From: Bacteroidales bacterium UBA3389
GTDB lineage: Bacteria; Bacteroidota; Bacteroidia; Bacteroidales; P3
Direction of reading: 5' to 3'
Assembly: GCA_002358835.1 (NCBI GenBank)
Contig: DEPP01000078.1
Location: 1-20,856, forward strand
Length of the DNA stretch: 20,856 nt
Within the stretch, counting starts at the first letter, position 1; every line of letters begins with the position of its first letter. The position numbers and the translations under genes are program-made. Below, in pieces: positions 7,374 to 14,202 of the stretch. The notes beneath the pieces were generated by a model. It worked only from the letters and a program-made list of their open reading frames with translations, was not told where the DNA came from and did not search any database.

Positions 7374-8199
7374 CTTCTTTTATCCCCCTTTCCAATTGTT
7401 CTTGTTCCAACTTAAAGAAGTTCTTCACCACATAAACATATCCTAATTTATTGTAGTCGGTGCTGTATTTTATCTCCACATTGTAAAAACCACTTCCGCT
7501 ATCCTTGCTGAATTTCTTTATGTATCCGACTTCGATTCCTTCAGGGAAATTTCTCGAAAAGCCGCTTGTCGTTATTGTATCTCCGACTTTGATAGGCATA
7601 GATGAAGGTATATCGATAACTTGTCCGGTTGCATAATTTCCTCCATTCCATACAAGTGTACCGCTTGCACCGGTTCTTTTGTTTTTTACCGCAATCTTGC
7701 TGTCTTGATGCAAAACTGTCATGACAAGAGAAAAATTCTCTGTGCTGTTAACAACTACTCCAACTATACCGTTTGGTGCTATTACACTCATGTCTTTTAA
7801 GATTCCGCTCGAAAGCCCCTTGTTGAGCATGAAATAATTGTTGCGTTTATTAATTGATTTTGATATGACTTTGGCTTCAACAAAAGAGAATTGCTGTTTG
7901 TAAATCGTATCATCTTTTATCATCACTCTGTCTGTATAACGCACATAAGATGATTCGATTTGTTCTCGGAGTCTTGCGTTTTCCTTTACCAATTCTTCAT
8001 TGACAGAAGCAAGCGAAAAATATTTTGATACTGCATCAACTCCTCCATAAACCCCACCGGCAACACTATTGGCGAAGCTCGTTATTGCAGAGCCTTGATA
8101 AAACGAATTGCAGGAAATGAAATACACCGCAAAACCTTCGAGTATCAGAAACAAGAAGATGTAATAATATTTCTGTAAAAAACGTATAAGATTGTTCAT
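7366..8199 (-). CDS. mreC: rod shape-determining protein MreC
   Basis: MreC is a bitopic periplasmic scaffold of the elongasome that activates PBP2. I chose the ATG at 8199 (277 aa) because a good -7 box lies at 8220-8227, inside the 20-codon extension to 8259. Residues 11-29 form the single membrane anchor. A coiled coil follows at about 66-86 (SVNEELVKENARLREQIE), and then the beta-rich MreC domain with the typical NYFMLNKGLSSGILKDMSVI, APNGIVGVV, and GDTITTSGFSRNFPEGIEVG stretches. It overlaps mreD by 8 bp. No mreB is found upstream; the neighbour there is a divergent lipoprotein. Confidence 0.95.
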   Translation of the reverse strand: MNNLIRFLQKYYYIFLFLILEGFAVYFISCNSFYQGSAITSFANSVAGGVYGGVDAVSKYFSLASVNEELVKENARLREQIESSYVRYTDRVMIKDDTIYKQQFSFVEAKVISKSINKRNNYFMLNKGLSSGILKDMSVIAPNGIVGVVVNSTENFSLVMTVLHQDSKIAVKNKRTGASGTLVWNGGNYATGQVIDIPSSMPIKVGDTITTSGFSRNFPEGIEVGYIKKFSKDSGSGFYNVEIKYSTDYNKLGYVYVVKNFFKLEQEQLERGIKEDE

Positions 8200-8219
8200 A
8201 CCATCACTCAAATTCTTTG

Positions 8220-8250
8220 CAAAATTAGAAATAAATTTTGTGATTAGAAA
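8220..8250 (-). promoter_or_regulatory. mreC promoter
   Basis: On the minus strand TAATTTTG (complement of 8220-8227) matches the Bacteroides -7 consensus TAnnTTTG. TTTC (complement of 8247-8250) lies 19 nt upstream, one base off the -33 TTTG. The expected transcript start is near 8213, giving a very short leader before the ATG at 8199. Confidence 0.6.
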
Positions 8251-8267
8251 AAAAAACAATACTTTTG
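8237..8267 (+). promoter_or_regulatory. promoter of the first lipoprotein gene
   Basis: TTTG at 8237-8240 and TACTTTTG at 8260-8267 are separated by exactly 19 nt, a full match to the Bacteroides -33/-7 pattern. Transcription would start near 8274, about 23 nt before the ATG at 8297. The site is interleaved with the divergent mreC promoter. Confidence 0.75.
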
Positions 8268-8296
8268 CACTTCAAAACATAAAAAAATAGATTGTC

Positions 8297-8818
8297 ATGA
8301 AAAAAATTATGAGATTTTTAGTGTGCTTGTTAGCACCGGTTATGTTCTTCGGTTGTGAAGAAGTGCAAGATATGGTTGGTGAAATGAATATAACAATTGC
8401 TGAAGAGCAAGTAAAGATTCCTGATGCATTGTTTACTCAAATCGAAGGTGTGACAACAATTGTGGGAACTAATGTTCAAGAAAGTGTAGCAATTGCGTTC
8501 ACTGGCGATAGTGTAGGTACTTATACACTTGGACTTGGAACAGATTTGCTTTCTGCAGCAGGCAACATTACCAATATTTCTTCTATGGAAAACACATTGG
8601 TTTATATTCCGACATCAGGAATAAGGGAAGATGGTATGACAACTTTGTGTGGTACATTGGAAATAACCAAATACACTTCTCAAAAAGTTGAAGGAACTTT
8701 CAGTGGATATGGTATAAAGACCTCGATTTTGAGTGAGGGCGATTTGAGTTGGGATGCATTGCAAGAAAGCATAAAGGAAATCAGCGGAAGTTTCAAGGCT
8801 GTAGGTCAAAAACTATAA
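8297..8818 (+). CDS. lipoprotein, paralogue 1 of a tandem pair
   Basis: The 173-residue protein begins with a lipoprotein signal peptide (MKKIMRFLVCLLAPVMFFGC) with Cys20 as the likely lipidated residue. The next residues, EEVQD, are acidic, as in the export signal that sends Bacteroidota lipoproteins to the cell surface. The mature part is beta-rich, with GVTTIVGTNVQESVAIAF, GTYTLGLGTD, TTLCGTLEITKY and a terminal EISGSFKAV. The same landmarks recur in the next gene, so the two are diverged tandem duplicates. I know no function. It is plausibly an outer-membrane or surface protein. It has its own promoter at 8237-8267 and probably drives both genes, as only 29 bp separate it from the next ATG. 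Confidence 0.85.
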   Translation: MKKIMRFLVCLLAPVMFFGCEEVQDMVGEMNITIAEEQVKIPDALFTQIEGVTTIVGTNVQESVAIAFTGDSVGTYTLGLGTDLLSAAGNITNISSMENTLVYIPTSGIREDGMTTLCGTLEITKYTSQKVEGTFSGYGIKTSILSEGDLSWDALQESIKEISGSFKAVGQKL

Positions 8819-8847
8819 GTTTTATTTTGTAAATATAAGTGGAACGT

Positions 8848-9372
8848 ATGAGAAAAATCTTTTTGCTTTTTTCGCTTGTCGTGATTTCTCTTTTGGGAGT
8901 GTCATGCAGTGAAGATAGAGATTTTACAGGTTCTGCCGATTTGACAATCGACAAGACTGCGTATCACATGCCGATTGCCAATTTCGTGTTTGCAGATGGA
9001 GTAACCGATGTATTGGGAACAAATGTGTCTCAAACCCTAAGTGTAAAGGTGAAAGGTAATGAGGTAAAACAATACACGATTGGCTACGGAAAAGATTTCG
9101 AAGAAATGTCTGCGGCACATCCGTTCGGAGAAGGATTTGCTACTCAGGTTGATTTGGAATTTGTTTCAACGATTGATGCAAAAGAAGAATTTGTTGCGGT
9201 TTGCGGAGTTTTGACAATGAGCGAATATGGCGAAGATTCGATTGCGGCAACCTTTACCGGTAAGATGTTAAGAAAAGATCACGCACTTTCTCTTATCGGT
9301 GGAAACCTCACTCCTGAGGCTGTACAGAACTCGCTTCGCACATTCAGCGGACAATTTGTGGCAGTACCTTAA
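8848..9372 (+). CDS. lipoprotein, paralogue 2 of a tandem pair
   Basis: I chose the ATG at 8848 (174 aa) rather than the GTG three codons upstream because it gives a standard signal peptide, MRKIFLLFSLVVISLLGVSC, ending at Cys20. The residues after it (SEDRD) are strongly acidic, which fits a surface lipoprotein export signal. The mature domain repeats the landmarks of paralogue 1: GVTDVLGTNVSQTLSVKV, KQYTIGYGKD, VAVCGVLTMSEY, AATFTG and the terminal TFSGQFVAV. Overall identity between the two is low but collinear, so the duplication is old. The function is unknown. A terminator follows at 9399-9428. Confidence 0.85.
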   Translation: MRKIFLLFSLVVISLLGVSCSEDRDFTGSADLTIDKTAYHMPIANFVFADGVTDVLGTNVSQTLSVKVKGNEVKQYTIGYGKDFEEMSAAHPFGEGFATQVDLEFVSTIDAKEEFVAVCGVLTMSEYGEDSIAATFTGKMLRKDHALSLIGGNLTPEAVQNSLRTFSGQFVAVP

Positions 9373-9398
9373 AAGAATTGAAAATATTGATAAATAAG

Positions 9399-9428
9399 AA
9401 AACCTCCTAAAAATGGGAGGTTTTTTTT
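9399..9428 (+). terminator. terminator between the lipoprotein pair and radC
   Basis: The arms aaaacctcc (9399-9407) and ggaggtttt (9416-9424) are perfect complements with an 8-nt loop and are followed by a T-run to 9428. A-rich sequence on the left side makes it usable for the convergent radC transcript too. Confidence 0.85.
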
Positions 9429-9462
9429 GTTTAATTTATTGTTTTGAAAAAACGAATGATAT

Positions 9463-10185
9463 TTATAAAATGCCTTCATCAAGCATGCTGAGATATTTGC
9501 AGTTTCCTATTATTACATGATCTAATATTTTTATCGACATCAATTTCCCTGCTTCTATGATTCTTCTTGTGGTTGCAATATCTTCTTTGCTCGGTTCTGT
9601 TTCTCCTGACGGGTGGTTATGAGCGAGTATAAGTGATGATGCGTTGAACTCCAATGCTGCCTTGAATATTTTTCTTACATCGATTGATGTATCATTCCAA
9701 CCACCTTCGCTTATACACATACATTTTAACACTTTGCCTTTTATGTCGAGTAGAATTATCCAAAATGCCTCATAATCCAAATCCAAAAGATATTGTGCAA
9801 GTACACCATATGCATCGGCAGAACTTGTAATCCTTGTTTTTTGTAAAGCGGATGATTCCTTCCTTCTGAATCCCAATTCCAACGCGGCAATTATGTTTAA
9901 TGCTTTTGCAGGACCGATACCGTTGAATCTGTTGCAGAAATCTTTGTATGATAATTTGGATAGCTCATGCAGGTTGTTGTTTACACTGTCGAGAATATCT
10001 TTTGCCAAATCCACTGCTGTTTGTTTTGTGTTTCCACTACCTAATATTATTGCCAACAACTCTGCATTGCTCAAATTTTGTCTTCCAAGGTTCATTAACT
10101 TTTCTCTTGGGCGGTCTGCAGTATCCCATTGTTTTATATTTAATCTCTTTTCGTATGAATCGGTCTTATCAATATCGTTCTTCAT
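9463..10185 (-). CDS. radC: RadC family JAB domain protein
   Basis: RadC proteins carry an N-terminal helix-hairpin-helix region and a C-terminal JAB/MPN metallo-domain; their biological role is unsettled despite the DNA-repair name. I chose the ATG at 10185 (240 aa); the extension to 10236 adds 17 residues unlike the family. The protein opens with the typical WDTADRPREKLMNLGRQNLSNAELLAIILGSG pattern (residues 20-51). The HhH is at about 87-105 (FNGIGPAKALNIIAALELG). The JAMM zinc motif H-N-H-P-S-G (189-194) with Asp202 is intact, so the metal site is probably functional. The gene stands alone, convergent with the lipoprotein pair and divergent from rplM. Confidence 0.93.
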   Translation of the reverse strand: MKNDIDKTDSYEKRLNIKQWDTADRPREKLMNLGRQNLSNAELLAIILGSGNTKQTAVDLAKDILDSVNNNLHELSKLSYKDFCNRFNGIGPAKALNIIAALELGFRRKESSALQKTRITSSADAYGVLAQYLLDLDYEAFWIILLDIKGKVLKCMCISEGGWNDTSIDVRKIFKAALEFNASSLILAHNHPSGETEPSKEDIATTRRIIEAGKLMSIKILDHVIIGNCKYLSMLDEGIL

Positions 10186-10295
10186 AGATGCAAATTGTGT
10201 GTTTGTTATGTGATGAAAACACTGCGAAGTTAGCAAATATCTATCATAATTGTCTAAGTTTTATGAGTAAAAATCAAAAAAAATTTACTCAAATG

Positions 10296-10326
10296 CTTGA
10301 TTTGTAAAGAAAAAATAGTAATTTTG
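10296..10326 (+). promoter_or_regulatory. promoter of the rplM operon
   Basis: TAATTTTG at 10319-10326 matches TAnnTTTG, and CTTG at 10296-10299 lies 19 nt upstream, one base from the TTTG consensus. The transcript would start near 10333, leaving a leader of about 150 nt before rplM. Confidence 0.6.
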
Positions 10327-10332
10327 CAAACT

Positions 10333-10485
10333 CTGAATCTATGTGTCAGCGAACCCGTATTATCCTATGACTAATTGATTTAGAGAAAGTTAGATGAAAA
10401 ATCAATAGCCGTTACTGCCCGTTTCGGTGGTTGTTTTTTCGTCGAGAGAGTGTAAGTTTTTAATGTTTTAGAAAGCAAAAACGAA
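10333..10485 (+). promoter_or_regulatory. long rplM leader, possible autoregulatory element
   Basis: About 150 nt separate the predicted transcript start from the rplM ATG, long for this genome, where leaders are usually short. An 8-bp stem forms between 10374-10381 (attgattt) and 10399-10406 (aaatcaat). It is followed by a G+C-richer segment, gttactgcccgtttcggtgg, and a run of T, which stands out in an AT-rich spacer. Ribosomal protein operons are often controlled by such leaders. I cannot match this one to a known Rfam family from memory. Confidence 0.35.
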
Positions 10486-10941
10486 ATGAGTACATTGAGT
10501 TATAAAACAATTTCGGCTAACAAAAACACGGTAAAAAAAGAATGGATAGTTATCGATGCCGAAAATGAAGTGGTAGGACGTTTGGCTACCAAAGTTGCAA
10601 ACGTATTGAGAGGAAAGCATAAACCATGCTTTACTCCACATGTGGATTGCGGAGATAATGTAATTGTTATCAATGCAGACAAAGTTAGATTCACAGGAAA
10701 GAAATTCACCGATAAGGTTTATGTAAGACACACAGGTTATCCGGGAGGACAACGTTTCTCTACACCTAAGGAATTGATGGCAAAGTTCCCTATTCGTATT
10801 GTTGAACATGCAGTAAAAGGAATGTTGCCAAAGAACAAATTGGGTGCTAAATTGTATAGAAATTTGCATGTGGTTGCAGGAACAGAACATAAATTCCAGG
10901 CACAACAACCTAAATTAGTAAACCTTAATTCAATCAGATAA
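10486..10941 (+). CDS. rplM: 50S ribosomal protein L13
   Basis: L13 is an early-assembling protein of the large ribosomal subunit. The 151-residue length is standard. Recognisable segments are EWIVIDAENEVVGRLATKVA, RGKHKPCFTPHVDCGDNVIV, VRHTGYPGGQRFSTPKELM and VKGMLPKNKLGAKLYRNLHV. The first ATG is used. rpsI follows after 5 bp, so both are made from one message, as in most bacteria where L13 and S9 are paired. Confidence 0.97.
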   Translation: MSTLSYKTISANKNTVKKEWIVIDAENEVVGRLATKVANVLRGKHKPCFTPHVDCGDNVIVINADKVRFTGKKFTDKVYVRHTGYPGGQRFSTPKELMAKFPIRIVEHAVKGMLPKNKLGAKLYRNLHVVAGTEHKFQAQQPKLVNLNSIR

Positions 10942-10946
10942 GAGAT

Positions 10947-11336
10947 ATGGAAGGAGTAATAAATACCATAGGAAGAAGAAAGTGTGCCGTTGCCAGAGTT
11001 TATATGAGAGCAGGTGAAGGTGCAATAATAGTAAACGGAAGAGATTACAAAGAATATTTCCCTACCGAGACTTTACAATATATTTGCCGTCAAGCATTCG
11101 AAATAATCGGAGCAGAGGGAAAATATGATGTAAAAGCTAATCTTGATGGTGGTGGAATCTCAGGACAAGCAGAAGCATTGAGAATGGGTATTGCAAGAGC
11201 TTTGTGTGAAGTTAATGCGGAAGATAGAGGTGCTTTGAAAGCAAAAGGCTTGTTGAGAAGAGACCCTCGTATGGTTGAAAGAAAGAAACCTGGTCAAAAG
11301 AAAGCAAGAAAACGTTTCCAATTCAGCAAACGTTAG
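10947..11336 (+). CDS. rpsI: 30S ribosomal protein S9
   Basis: S9 is a small-subunit head protein whose C-terminal tail reaches the P-site tRNA. The 129-residue protein shows the family start (NTIGRRKCAVARVYMRAGEG), the GGGISGQAEALRMGIARAL core and the basic tail ending KKARKRFQFSKR, with the terminal Lys-Arg intact. Start and spacing to rplM (5 bp) are unambiguous. A spacer of about 100 bp with two hairpins separates it from rpsB. Confidence 0.97.
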   Translation: MEGVINTIGRRKCAVARVYMRAGEGAIIVNGRDYKEYFPTETLQYICRQAFEIIGAEGKYDVKANLDGGGISGQAEALRMGIARALCEVNAEDRGALKAKGLLRRDPRMVERKKPGQKKARKRFQFSKR

Positions 11337-11340
11337 TATA

Positions 11341-11398
11341 TGGATATTGTTTAGTATCCAAATTGGTAAGATTTGTAAAACGCAACTACTTGCCAATT
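11341..11398 (+). promoter_or_regulatory. two consecutive hairpins between rpsI and rpsB
   Basis: Hairpin 1 pairs tggata (11341-11346) with tatcca (11355-11360). Hairpin 2 pairs aattggtaag (11361-11370) with cttgccaatt (11389-11398) over 10 bp with one G-U. Neither is followed by a T-run, so they are not ordinary terminators. They may be a leader for the S2/EF-Ts part of the operon or an RNA processing site. Confidence 0.4.
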
Positions 11399-11439
11399 GA
11401 TAGTAAAATTTAGGAAAGTAAACAAAAAAGGAAGAAAAA

Positions 11440-12312
11440 ATGTTAGAATTTAATCAAATGCTTGATGCAGGTGTTCACTTCGGACACTTGAGAAGGAAAT
11501 GGAATCCAAAAATGGCTCCATACATCTTTATGGAACGTAACGGAATCCACATTATAGACTTACACAAAACTGCAGCTAAAGTAGAAGAAGCTTCTGCTGC
11601 ATTGAAACAAATTGCAAAATCAGGTAAGAAAATATTGTTTGTTGCAACCAAGAAACAAGCAAAGGATATAGTTGCTGAGAGAGTAAAAAGAACAAATATG
11701 CCTTTCGTAACAGAACGTTGGCCTGGCGGTATGCTTACTAACTTTGTTACAATCAGAAAAGCTGTTAAGAAGATGAACTCTTTGGAAAGATTGTTGAACG
11801 ATAAAGAATCTACAGCAATATCAAAAAGAGAAAGACTTCAAATCACAAGAGAAAAAGCTAAGTTGGAAAAGAACTTGGGTTCTATCGCAGAACTTACTCG
11901 TCTTCCTTCTGCCTTGTTTATAGTTGATGTTAACAAAGAACACATTGCTGTTGCAGAGGCAAAACGTTTGAATATCCCTACATTTGCAATGGTTGATACA
12001 AACTGTGATCCTGATGTTGTTGATTTTGCAATACCTGCAAATGATGACGCATCAAAATCTGTTGCTTTAATTGTTGACTATGTATGCCAAGCTATTGAAG
12101 AAGGTATGCAAGAAAGAAAAATGGACAAAGATAGCAAAGTTGCAGAACAAGAGGAAACTGAAAACGACAGATTGGCAACTGAATTACTTGATGATGAAGT
12201 AACAGGAGGAAAAGAAGAAAACAAAATCAGAAAAGTAAAAGCTGTTGCTGAAGATAACGAAACAAAACGTCCAAGAAGACAAGTTTCTAAAAAGAGTACT
12301 TCAAGAAAATAA
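11440..12312 (+). CDS. rpsB: 30S ribosomal protein S2 with charged C-terminal tail
   Basis: S2 binds the small subunit late and bridges head and body. The core is standard: MLDAGVHFGHLRRKWNPKM near the start, FVTERWPGGMLTNFVTIRKA, LPSALFIVDVNKEHIAVAEA and IPTFAMVDTNCDPDVVDFAIPANDDA. The protein is 290 aa, against about 240 in E. coli. The extra part, from about residue 226, is a low-complexity tail, first acidic (AEQEETENDR, ELLDDEV) and then basic (KRPRRQVSKKSTSRK). Such tails are seen in Bacteroidota S2 proteins, but their role is not known to me. tsf follows after 24 bp, the classic rpsB-tsf pair. Confidence 0.97.
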   Translation: MLEFNQMLDAGVHFGHLRRKWNPKMAPYIFMERNGIHIIDLHKTAAKVEEASAALKQIAKSGKKILFVATKKQAKDIVAERVKRTNMPFVTERWPGGMLTNFVTIRKAVKKMNSLERLLNDKESTAISKRERLQITREKAKLEKNLGSIAELTRLPSALFIVDVNKEHIAVAEAKRLNIPTFAMVDTNCDPDVVDFAIPANDDASKSVALIVDYVCQAIEEGMQERKMDKDSKVAEQEETENDRLATELLDDEVTGGKEENKIRKVKAVAEDNETKRPRRQVSKKSTSRK

Positions 12313-12336
12313 TTTTTTCATTTAAAACATACGGAT

Positions 12337-13164
12337 ATGGCAAATATAACAGCATCACTTGTTAACGAACTAAGACAACGTACAGGCGTCGGAATGATGG
12401 ATTGTAAGAAAGCTTTGGTTGAGTGTGACGGTGATATGGATAAAGCAATTGATTATCTTAGAGAAAAAGGTCAAAAGTTGGCAGCAAAACGTGCTGATAG
12501 AGATGCTTCAGAAGGAGCAGTATTAGCAGGAGTTAACGCTGATAAAACTTTTGCAGCTGTTATCATGATGAACTGCGAAACAGACTTTGTGGCAAAGAAC
12601 GAAGACTTCGTAGCGTTTACAAAGACAGTTTTGGATGCTGCATTGGCTGCAAAAGCACAAACTTTGCAAGAAGTTTTGGCTCTTGAAATCGAAGGTAAGA
12701 ACGTTGAAACGATGATAGTAGAACAAGTTGCTAAGATAGGTGAGAAGATAACTTTGACTCACTATTTACCAATCGAAGCTGCAGCTACATATTCTTACGT
12801 TCACCCAGGTAACAGAATGGCTTCAGTAGTTGGCTTGTCAAAAGCAGGATACGACGAAGAAGGTAAAGAAATGGCAATGCAAGTAATTGCAGGCAGACCA
12901 GTTGCTTTGAACAAAGAAACTGTTCCTGCTGAGGTTATCGAAAGAGAAATGGAAGTTTACAGAGCTCAAGTAAGAGAAGAAGGCAAACCTGAAAACATGG
13001 TTGAAAAAATTGCTGAAGGTAAACTTAACAAGTTCTTTAAGGAAAGTACATTGCTAAGCCAAGAGTATACACGTGAAGCAAAAGTTTCTGTAGAAGAACA
13101 CTTGAGAAAGATAGACAAGGATTTGACAATTTCAAGTTTCCAACGTGCAGAATTGGGAGAATAA
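12337..13164 (+). CDS. tsf: elongation factor Ts
   Basis: EF-Ts recycles EF-Tu by exchanging GDP for GTP. The 275-residue protein has the N-terminal UBA-like domain (1-45: LVNELRQRTGVGMMDCKKAL), the TDFVAKN motif at 82-88 that contacts EF-Tu, and two core repeats, the second with VHPGNRMASVVGLS. The C-terminal LLSQEYTREAKVSVEEHL is typical. It is the last gene of the rplM-rpsI-rpsB-tsf run; a terminator starts 22 bp after its stop. Confidence 0.97.
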   Translation: MANITASLVNELRQRTGVGMMDCKKALVECDGDMDKAIDYLREKGQKLAAKRADRDASEGAVLAGVNADKTFAAVIMMNCETDFVAKNEDFVAFTKTVLDAALAAKAQTLQEVLALEIEGKNVETMIVEQVAKIGEKITLTHYLPIEAAATYSYVHPGNRMASVVGLSKAGYDEEGKEMAMQVIAGRPVALNKETVPAEVIEREMEVYRAQVREEGKPENMVEKIAEGKLNKFFKESTLLSQEYTREAKVSVEEHLRKIDKDLTISSFQRAELGE

Positions 13165-13186
13165 TTGTAAATTCTAAATAGTAAAG

Positions 13187-13224
13187 AGGGCGTGTCAAAA
13201 ACCAGTTTGGCATGCCCTTTTTTG
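13187..13224 (+). terminator. terminator after tsf
   Basis: Arms at 13187-13198 (agggcgtgtcaa) and 13207-13218 (ttggcatgccct) pair over 12 bp with two G-U wobbles and an 8-nt loop. A T-run follows (to 13223). Confidence 0.85.
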
Positions 13225-13258
13225 AGTTTTAAGAATCCGTTTTTGAGAAGAAAATACG

Positions 13259-13399
13259 GAATTCAAGCAAGAGAAAGATGAATTAAAGTTCTAACAAAAT
13301 AAAATCAAGTTTTAGAAAATTAAAACGAAGATTTAGCAAATTAGAATCAAGATTCATTTTGTTGAAACGAAGAATCAGTAAGATTGATTTAAGGAATAA
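13259..13399. repeat. 21-bp phased degenerate repeats, array B
   Basis: Seven copies of a 15-bp core start at 13259, 13280, 13301, 13322, 13343, 13364 and 13385, always 21 bp apart. Examples are aaaatcaagttttag, aaaacgaagatttag, agaatcaagattcat and gaaacgaagaatcag. AAG at core positions 7-9 is kept in every copy, although outer copies are degenerate. The array fills the spacer between the tsf terminator and rsmA, and no gene or clear promoter is seen in it. Confidence 0.7.
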
Positions 13400-13431
13400 A
13401 AATAATGCTTTCTTGAATTGAAAAACTTATC

Positions 13432-14202
13432 ATGGAAAAAGTAAAAGCAAAGAAATATCTCGGCCAGCATTTTTTGAAAGATGAAAGTATTGCAGAGAGA
13501 ATTGCGTTCAGCCTTGTAGGCAATCGTTCTGTTTTGGAGATAGGCCCGGGAATGGGAGTTTTGACAAAATATCTTTTGAACAATCCTTCGGTAAATGAAC
13601 TTAAAGTAATAGAAATAGATACAGAGAGTGTAGCCTACTTGAAAGAAAATTACCCCGTTTTAATTCCGAATTTGATAGGGGGAGACTTCCTTAGAATGGA
13701 CTTAGATAATATTTTCGCAGATCAATATGCGATAATGGGAAATTTTCCCTACAATATATCGAATCAGATTTTGTTTAAGTTGTTCGAAAACCGAGAAAAG
13801 GTAACCCAATTAGTTGGAATGTTTCAAAAAGAAGTTGCAGAGAGAGTTGTAGCATCAAATGGCAGTAAAACCTATGGCATACTTTCTGTCCTCCTTTCAG
13901 CGTTCTACGATAGGGAATACTTGTTTACAGTCAATGAAGACGTATTTGCACCACCTCCAAAGGTGAAATCTGCAGTTATAAGGCTGATTCGTAATGATGT
14001 AAAACAATTAGATTGTGATGAATCTTTGTTTGTAAGAATCGTAAAGACTGCTTTCAATCAAAGACGTAAGATGTTACGTTCGGCACTAAAGCCTCTCGGA
14101 CTTTCTCTCGAAAAGATAGAAGATTCTTTGCTTACATTGAGAGCAGAACAATTGACAACTGAACAATTTATTCATATAACAAAATTATTAAGTAATGATT
14201 AG
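13432..14202 (+). CDS. rsmA: 16S rRNA dimethyladenosine transferase
   Basis: RsmA (KsgA) dimethylates A1518 and A1519 of 16S rRNA during small-subunit maturation, using S-adenosylmethionine. The 256-residue protein starts with the family's KKYLGQHFLKDESIAERI. It has the SAM motif VLEIGPGMGVLT (34-45), an acidic EID after strand 2 (61-63) and the catalytic motif NFPYNIS (104-110). The later VFAPPPKVKSAVIRL and TAFNQRRKMLRSALK segments are also diagnostic. The stop lies 8 bp inside the following gene, so mntP is probably translationally coupled. The gene follows the 21-bp repeat array directly. Confidence 0.96.
   Translation: MEKVKAKKYLGQHFLKDESIAERIAFSLVGNRSVLEIGPGMGVLTKYLLNNPSVNELKVIEIDTESVAYLKENYPVLIPNLIGGDFLRMDLDNIFADQYAIMGNFPYNISNQILFKLFENREKVTQLVGMFQKEVAERVVASNGSKTYGILSVLLSAFYDREYLFTVNEDVFAPPPKVKSAVIRLIRNDVKQLDCDESLFVRIVKTAFNQRRKMLRSALKPLGLSLEKIEDSLLTLRAEQLTTEQFIHITKLLSND

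Noticed and set aside
8200..8259. Longer MreC N-terminus starting at 8259
   Set aside because: The extension covers the mreC -7 box, and the protein already has a normal anchor when started at 8199.
10237..10485. tRNA or other structured RNA gene in the radC-rplM spacer
   Set aside because: No cloverleaf, CCA end or TTCGA-type arm is visible; the region reads as promoter plus leader.
13295..13417. Lysine-rich heptad peptide encoded across array B
   Set aside because: A 21-bp repeat gives heptads in any open frame. There is no start codon, and array A is open in a different phase, so coding is not supported. A decayed coiled-coil gene as the origin of the repeats stays a remote possibility.
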